DNA of 8,370 nucleotides from Candidatus Brocadiaceae bacterium (lineage in GTDB: Bacteria; Planctomycetota; Brocadiia; SM23-32), in NCBI GenBank assembly GCA_003567495.1, contig PWZK01000091.1, positions 1 through 8,370 of the forward strand. The letters run 5' to 3'. Positions 5,950 through 8,370 of this stretch are shown one piece after another (within the stretch, counting starts at the first letter, position 1; each line of letters begins with the position of its first letter). The position numbers and the translations under genes were made by a program. The notes beneath the pieces are model-generated. The model saw only the letters and a program-made list of their open reading frames with translations, was not told the origin of the DNA and did not search any database.

Positions 5950-6576
5950 ATGGAAATCAAAAATATAGTTGTGGGGCCCCTTCAGACCAATTGTTACCTG
6001 CTCAGTGACAGCGATTCGGGCGACGGAATAATTATCGATCCGGGCGCCGACGCCGGTCCTATCGCCGAAACATGTGCCAAACTCGGCATCAAGCCTCTGC
6101 TGATAGTGAACACCCACGCACATTTCGACCATATAGGCGCCAACCGTGAACTGAAAGACCGTTTCCCGGGCCTGAAAATCGCCGCCGGCGCACTCGATGC
6201 CGAATCTTTATCCGATCCAACACAAAACCTGACGGCCGGATTCGGCGTGCAGGGAAAAATGCCGTCTGCCGAAATCGCTCTGAAAGAGGGCGACAGGGTA
6301 GATTTCGGCCACTGCAGCCTTCTGGTAAGACATACTCCGGGACACTCCATAGGGAGCATCACACTGGCCGCGGAAAAAGAGTCGCCGGTGCCGGTGTTCT
6401 GCGGCGACCTGCTGTTTGCGGACGGCGTGGGGCGCACTGATCTGCCCGGCGGAGATAGACATCAGCTCGAAAACTCTATACGCGACGTGCTCTCTGCTTA
6501 CGGCGATGATGCCGTCCTTTACCCCGGACACGGCCCTTCAATTACGGTCGGAGAGCGAAAAAATTTGGGCTGGTGA
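5950..6576 (+). CDS. metallo-beta-lactamase-fold hydrolase (glyoxalase II-like)
   Basis: A 208-residue cytoplasmic MBL-fold protein of the hydroxyacylglutathione hydrolase-like (YcbL) group; likely a thioester or related ester hydrolase, substrate unknown. Seen: NCYLL near the N-terminus; metal motif THAHFDHIG with H56, H58, D60 and H61; HTPGHSIGS with H132; bridging D153 in CGDLLFADGVGRTDLPGG; and H194 in YPGHGPSITVGE. All seven expected ligands are present, so it should be active with two metals. ATG at 5950 lies 2 nt after the purF stop; a TTG at 5944 overlapping that stop (TTGA) is possible and would add two residues. No good ribosome binding site favours either, consistent with coupling to purF. 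The C-terminus (ERKNLGW) is a little shorter than usual and lacks the common NP motif. Confidence 0.9.
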   Translation: MEIKNIVVGPLQTNCYLLSDSDSGDGIIIDPGADAGPIAETCAKLGIKPLLIVNTHAHFDHIGANRELKDRFPGLKIAAGALDAESLSDPTQNLTAGFGVQGKMPSAEIALKEGDRVDFGHCSLLVRHTPGHSIGSITLAAEKESPVPVFCGDLLFADGVGRTDLPGGDRHQLENSIRDVLSAYGDDAVLYPGHGPSITVGERKNLGW

Positions 6577-6613
6577 GCCCCTGATTTTTTCGATATGAAG
6601 ATTGAAGACAACA

Positions 6614-7255
6614 ATGAAAATCGACCTGCACACACATTCAAAAATAGGTTCGGGGTGCGGAAAGCAGAGCGTATCTCAGATAGTCGAAGCGGCTATCGGG
6701 AATGGCATGGATGCTGTTTGCCTGACCGATCATAACGAAATGTCGGGCCGCGAGGCAGCCGACGAGGCCTCCCGAAAATGGGATTTCCCCGTTTTCACAG
6801 GCATGGAAGTATCCGTCAGGGAGGGTCACATCCTGGCTTTCGGACCGTTGCTGGAAGAGGGTTATGGGGACGAGGGGCTTAAGTACAGCGAGTTTCGCCG
6901 AATCATCGACCTGGAATCTTTCGCTCTTATCCCCGCTCATCCATTCCGGGGCGGCGCCCCTAAAGTGAACATTGTTGAGGTGATAATGCGTTATTTTTCC
7001 GAATTCGCCGCCCTGGAAGCATACAGCTTCAACATGACTGATAAAGATTCAGAGAACACGATTCACTTGGCCAGGCTGGTCGGGTTGCCCTTAGTAGCCG
7101 GCTCCGATTCGCACGCCCCGGAAAGGCCAGCCGGATCCTATTTTACCGCGCTTGCCCGAAATGTGAATACGGTGTCGGAATTAGTCAATGCGCTCAGAGC
7201 CGGCGATTTCGAGGCGGGTGCTCCGCTTTATGCGGCAGCCGAATTACAGGAGTAG
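6614..7255 (+). CDS. PHP-domain metal-dependent phosphoesterase
   Basis: A 213-residue stand-alone PHP (polymerase and histidinol phosphatase) domain, expected to hydrolyse phosphate esters at a multi-metal site in the cytoplasm; the substrate cannot be read from sequence. Seen: DLHTHS with H6 and H8, TDHN with D39-H40, GMEV with E65, H72, PAHPF with H109, and the closing GSDSH with D165 and H167. These cover the expected metal ligands. No polymerase or other domain is attached. The start is ATG 6614, placing the first metal motif at residue 4 as in most members; an in-frame TTG at 6602 would add four residues, and the ATG at 6595 is in another frame. It lies 37 nt after the MBL gene and is last in the purF cluster, followed by a terminator. 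Confidence 0.9.
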   Translation: MKIDLHTHSKIGSGCGKQSVSQIVEAAIGNGMDAVCLTDHNEMSGREAADEASRKWDFPVFTGMEVSVREGHILAFGPLLEEGYGDEGLKYSEFRRIIDLESFALIPAHPFRGGAPKVNIVEVIMRYFSEFAALEAYSFNMTDKDSENTIHLARLVGLPLVAGSDSHAPERPAGSYFTALARNVNTVSELVNALRAGDFEAGAPLYAAAELQE

Positions 7256-7266
7256 TACAGTAATCC

Positions 7267-7304
7267 GGGCCATGCTGCAGGTAATCAGCAGGCCCTGTTT
7301 GTTT
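7267..7304 (+). terminator. intrinsic terminator of the purF cluster
   Basis: Stem GGGCC (7267-7271) / GGCCC (7291-7295), one bulged A (7272), then TGCTG (7273-7277) / CAGCA (7286-7290); 10 pairs with an 8-nt loop, followed by TGTTTGTTT (7296-7304). It begins 11 nt after the PHP stop codon. A competing hairpin CCCTG (7293-7297) / CAGGG (7305-7309) overlaps the 3' arm. Confidence 0.8.
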
Positions 7305-7352
7305 CAGGGTTTAATTCGCTTTATTGGGACAAAAAAGATTCAGGAGATCAAA

Positions 7353-8370
7353 ATGAGCATTGAAACGCTTACGCAAGGCAAAAGAAGGAATCGTGAGGAA
7401 CTTCTCAATCACCTGAACAATTTCGGGCTTGAACTAAAATTTTCAGCGGGCGTCTGGTTTTTTTGTCCCGGCGGCGGCAGGTTTCACGAAGCCTACGTTG
7501 ATGCGCCGAAAACGAAAGACGAGTGGCTTGATTTTGTGTTTGAGACCGCCCTGTCGCTTAAAAAATACGGGCTGTGCGCGCTGGAAGCGCACTATCCCAA
7601 CGAGGTGAACGAAGATAATATTGACAGATACATGCGGTTCGCACGGGAAACCGGCATCCGCCTGGTGACAATCGTGCCCAACCTTTTCTACGATCGCACG
7701 TGGGAGTGGGGCGCACTGAGCAACCCCGACCCTGCGGTACGCGAGAAGGCCATCGAGCGCACGAAGGCCGCCTTCAGGTTGAATAAAAAAGCCGGAACCG
7801 AATTTTCCGTGGTGTGGCCGGGCATAGACGGCTACGAAAATCCGTTCGGTATCGATTTCATCGCCGCACGCGACCGCTTCTGCGAGGGGCTGGCGGAAGC
7901 GATGGATGCCGTTCCCGGCACGAAAGTCGCGGAAGAGCCAAAACCTTACGAGCCTCGCGGAAAAATTCTATACGGGACCACGCCGGAAGGTATACTGATG
8001 GCCCGGAAGGTGGAGGGTCTGCTTAAGGCCGATGAAAACAGGGAATGCCTTGAAAGCGGCGAAAGCATGGTCGGGCTTAACCCGGAAGTAGGACACGTAT
8101 TGATGGGATATGAAGACCTTGCCTACGCGATGAGCCTTGTGATGGAATACGGGAAGCTTTTCCATACGCACTGGAATTCACAGCCGCTCGGGAACTACGA
8201 TCAGGACCTCAACGTCGGCCTCATATCGCCCGAGCAAATGGAATCGGCGCTCTATACGCTGAAAATGTACGGTTACGGGGGTTATTTCGGCATAGATATC
8301 AACCCCGAACGCATGCCGGTAGAGCGGGCGCTGATCAATTCCATGGATGCCCTGAAAGCCGCCAACGAGC
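7353..8370 (+). CDS. xylose-isomerase-like TIM-barrel protein (partial, runs off the window)
   Basis: Start and 339 residues are visible with no stop. ATG 7353 follows AGGAG (7342-7346) at 6 nt. Resemblance to actinobacterial-type xylose isomerase is seen in order: Trp in SAGVWFF; H80, possibly the catalytic His; W155 in VVWPG; EPKPYEPRGKIL with E195 and K197; GLNPEVGH with E245 and H248; GKLFHTHWNSQ; YDQDLNVG with D283 and D285; and D315 in FGIDIN. The expected aspartate in LFHxDxN is His273. Known: P. stutzeri-type L-rhamnose isomerase has a His at this metal position, so an aldose-ketose isomerase acting on another sugar is plausible. I do not assign xylA or rhaI. It stands after the purF cluster terminator, so it probably has its own promoter in 7305-7341, which I could not identify. 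Neighbours beyond the edge are unknown. Confidence 0.85.
   Translation, partial: MSIETLTQGKRRNREELLNHLNNFGLELKFSAGVWFFCPGGGRFHEAYVDAPKTKDEWLDFVFETALSLKKYGLCALEAHYPNEVNEDNIDRYMRFARETGIRLVTIVPNLFYDRTWEWGALSNPDPAVREKAIERTKAAFRLNKKAGTEFSVVWPGIDGYENPFGIDFIAARDRFCEGLAEAMDAVPGTKVAEEPKPYEPRGKILYGTTPEGILMARKVEGLLKADENRECLESGESMVGLNPEVGHVLMGYEDLAYAMSLVMEYGKLFHTHWNSQPLGNYDQDLNVGLISPEQMESALYTLKMYGYGGYFGIDINPERMPVERALINSMDALKAANE

Noticed and set aside
6550..6600. Frameshift in the A-run near the end of the MBL gene
   Set aside because: The C-terminus is slightly short, but all metal ligands lie upstream and neither alternative frame restores the usual NP-containing tail.

Overview
The window looks like chromosomal housekeeping DNA from a bacterium, moderately GC-rich, with densely packed genes. 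It carries a membrane-anchored RNase Y, a Bacillus-type [4Fe-4S] glutamine PRPP amidotransferase and a xylose-isomerase-like TIM-barrel protein. That mix is compatible with several poorly cultured lineages (PVC-group, Omnitrophota or Desulfobacterota-like bacteria), but nothing here fixes the phylum. I see no tRNA, rRNA, transposase, phage gene or CRISPR array.

Layout: bases 1-395 hold no convincing gene, but several nested inverted pairings just before rny suggest a possible structured RNA. Then a tight plus-strand cluster: rny (396-1949), a small flavodoxin-fold gene (1965-2459) and thiD (2456-3283). thiD is clearly coding from its first conserved motif, yet it has no ATG, GTG or TTG before that motif; the best start is an ATA overlapping the flavodoxin stop codon. 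Next comes one minus-strand gene for a short type I signal peptidase (3458-3949) with its own promoter and a strong ribosome binding site. A second plus-strand cluster follows: purF (4508-5947), a metallo-beta-lactamase-fold hydrolase (5950-6576) and a PHP-domain phosphoesterase (6614-7255). A well-formed intrinsic terminator at 7267-7304 closes it. The window ends inside a xylose-isomerase-like gene (7353 to the edge).

The main unexplained structure surrounds the signal peptidase gene. A perfect 26-bp inverted repeat (29 of 30 when extended) brackets about 1.1 kb between thiD and purF. A third copy of the 16-bp core lies just upstream of the peptidase promoter, fused to a second 16-bp inverted repeat whose partner lies at 3338-3353. 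The left copy supplies the stop codon of thiD. The same intergenic stretch holds further hairpins, one between 8-bp direct repeats. This looks like a family of short palindromic interspersed repeats, or the ends of a small non-autonomous cassette carrying the peptidase gene.

Functionally the genes cover RNA turnover (rny), thiamine pyrimidine phosphorylation (thiD), protein export (lepB), the first step of purine synthesis (purF), three enzymes of uncertain substrate (flavodoxin, MBL and PHP) and sugar metabolism (the isomerase-like protein). No novel multi-gene system is evident; the repeats, the thiD start and two altered active-site motifs deserve the closest look.
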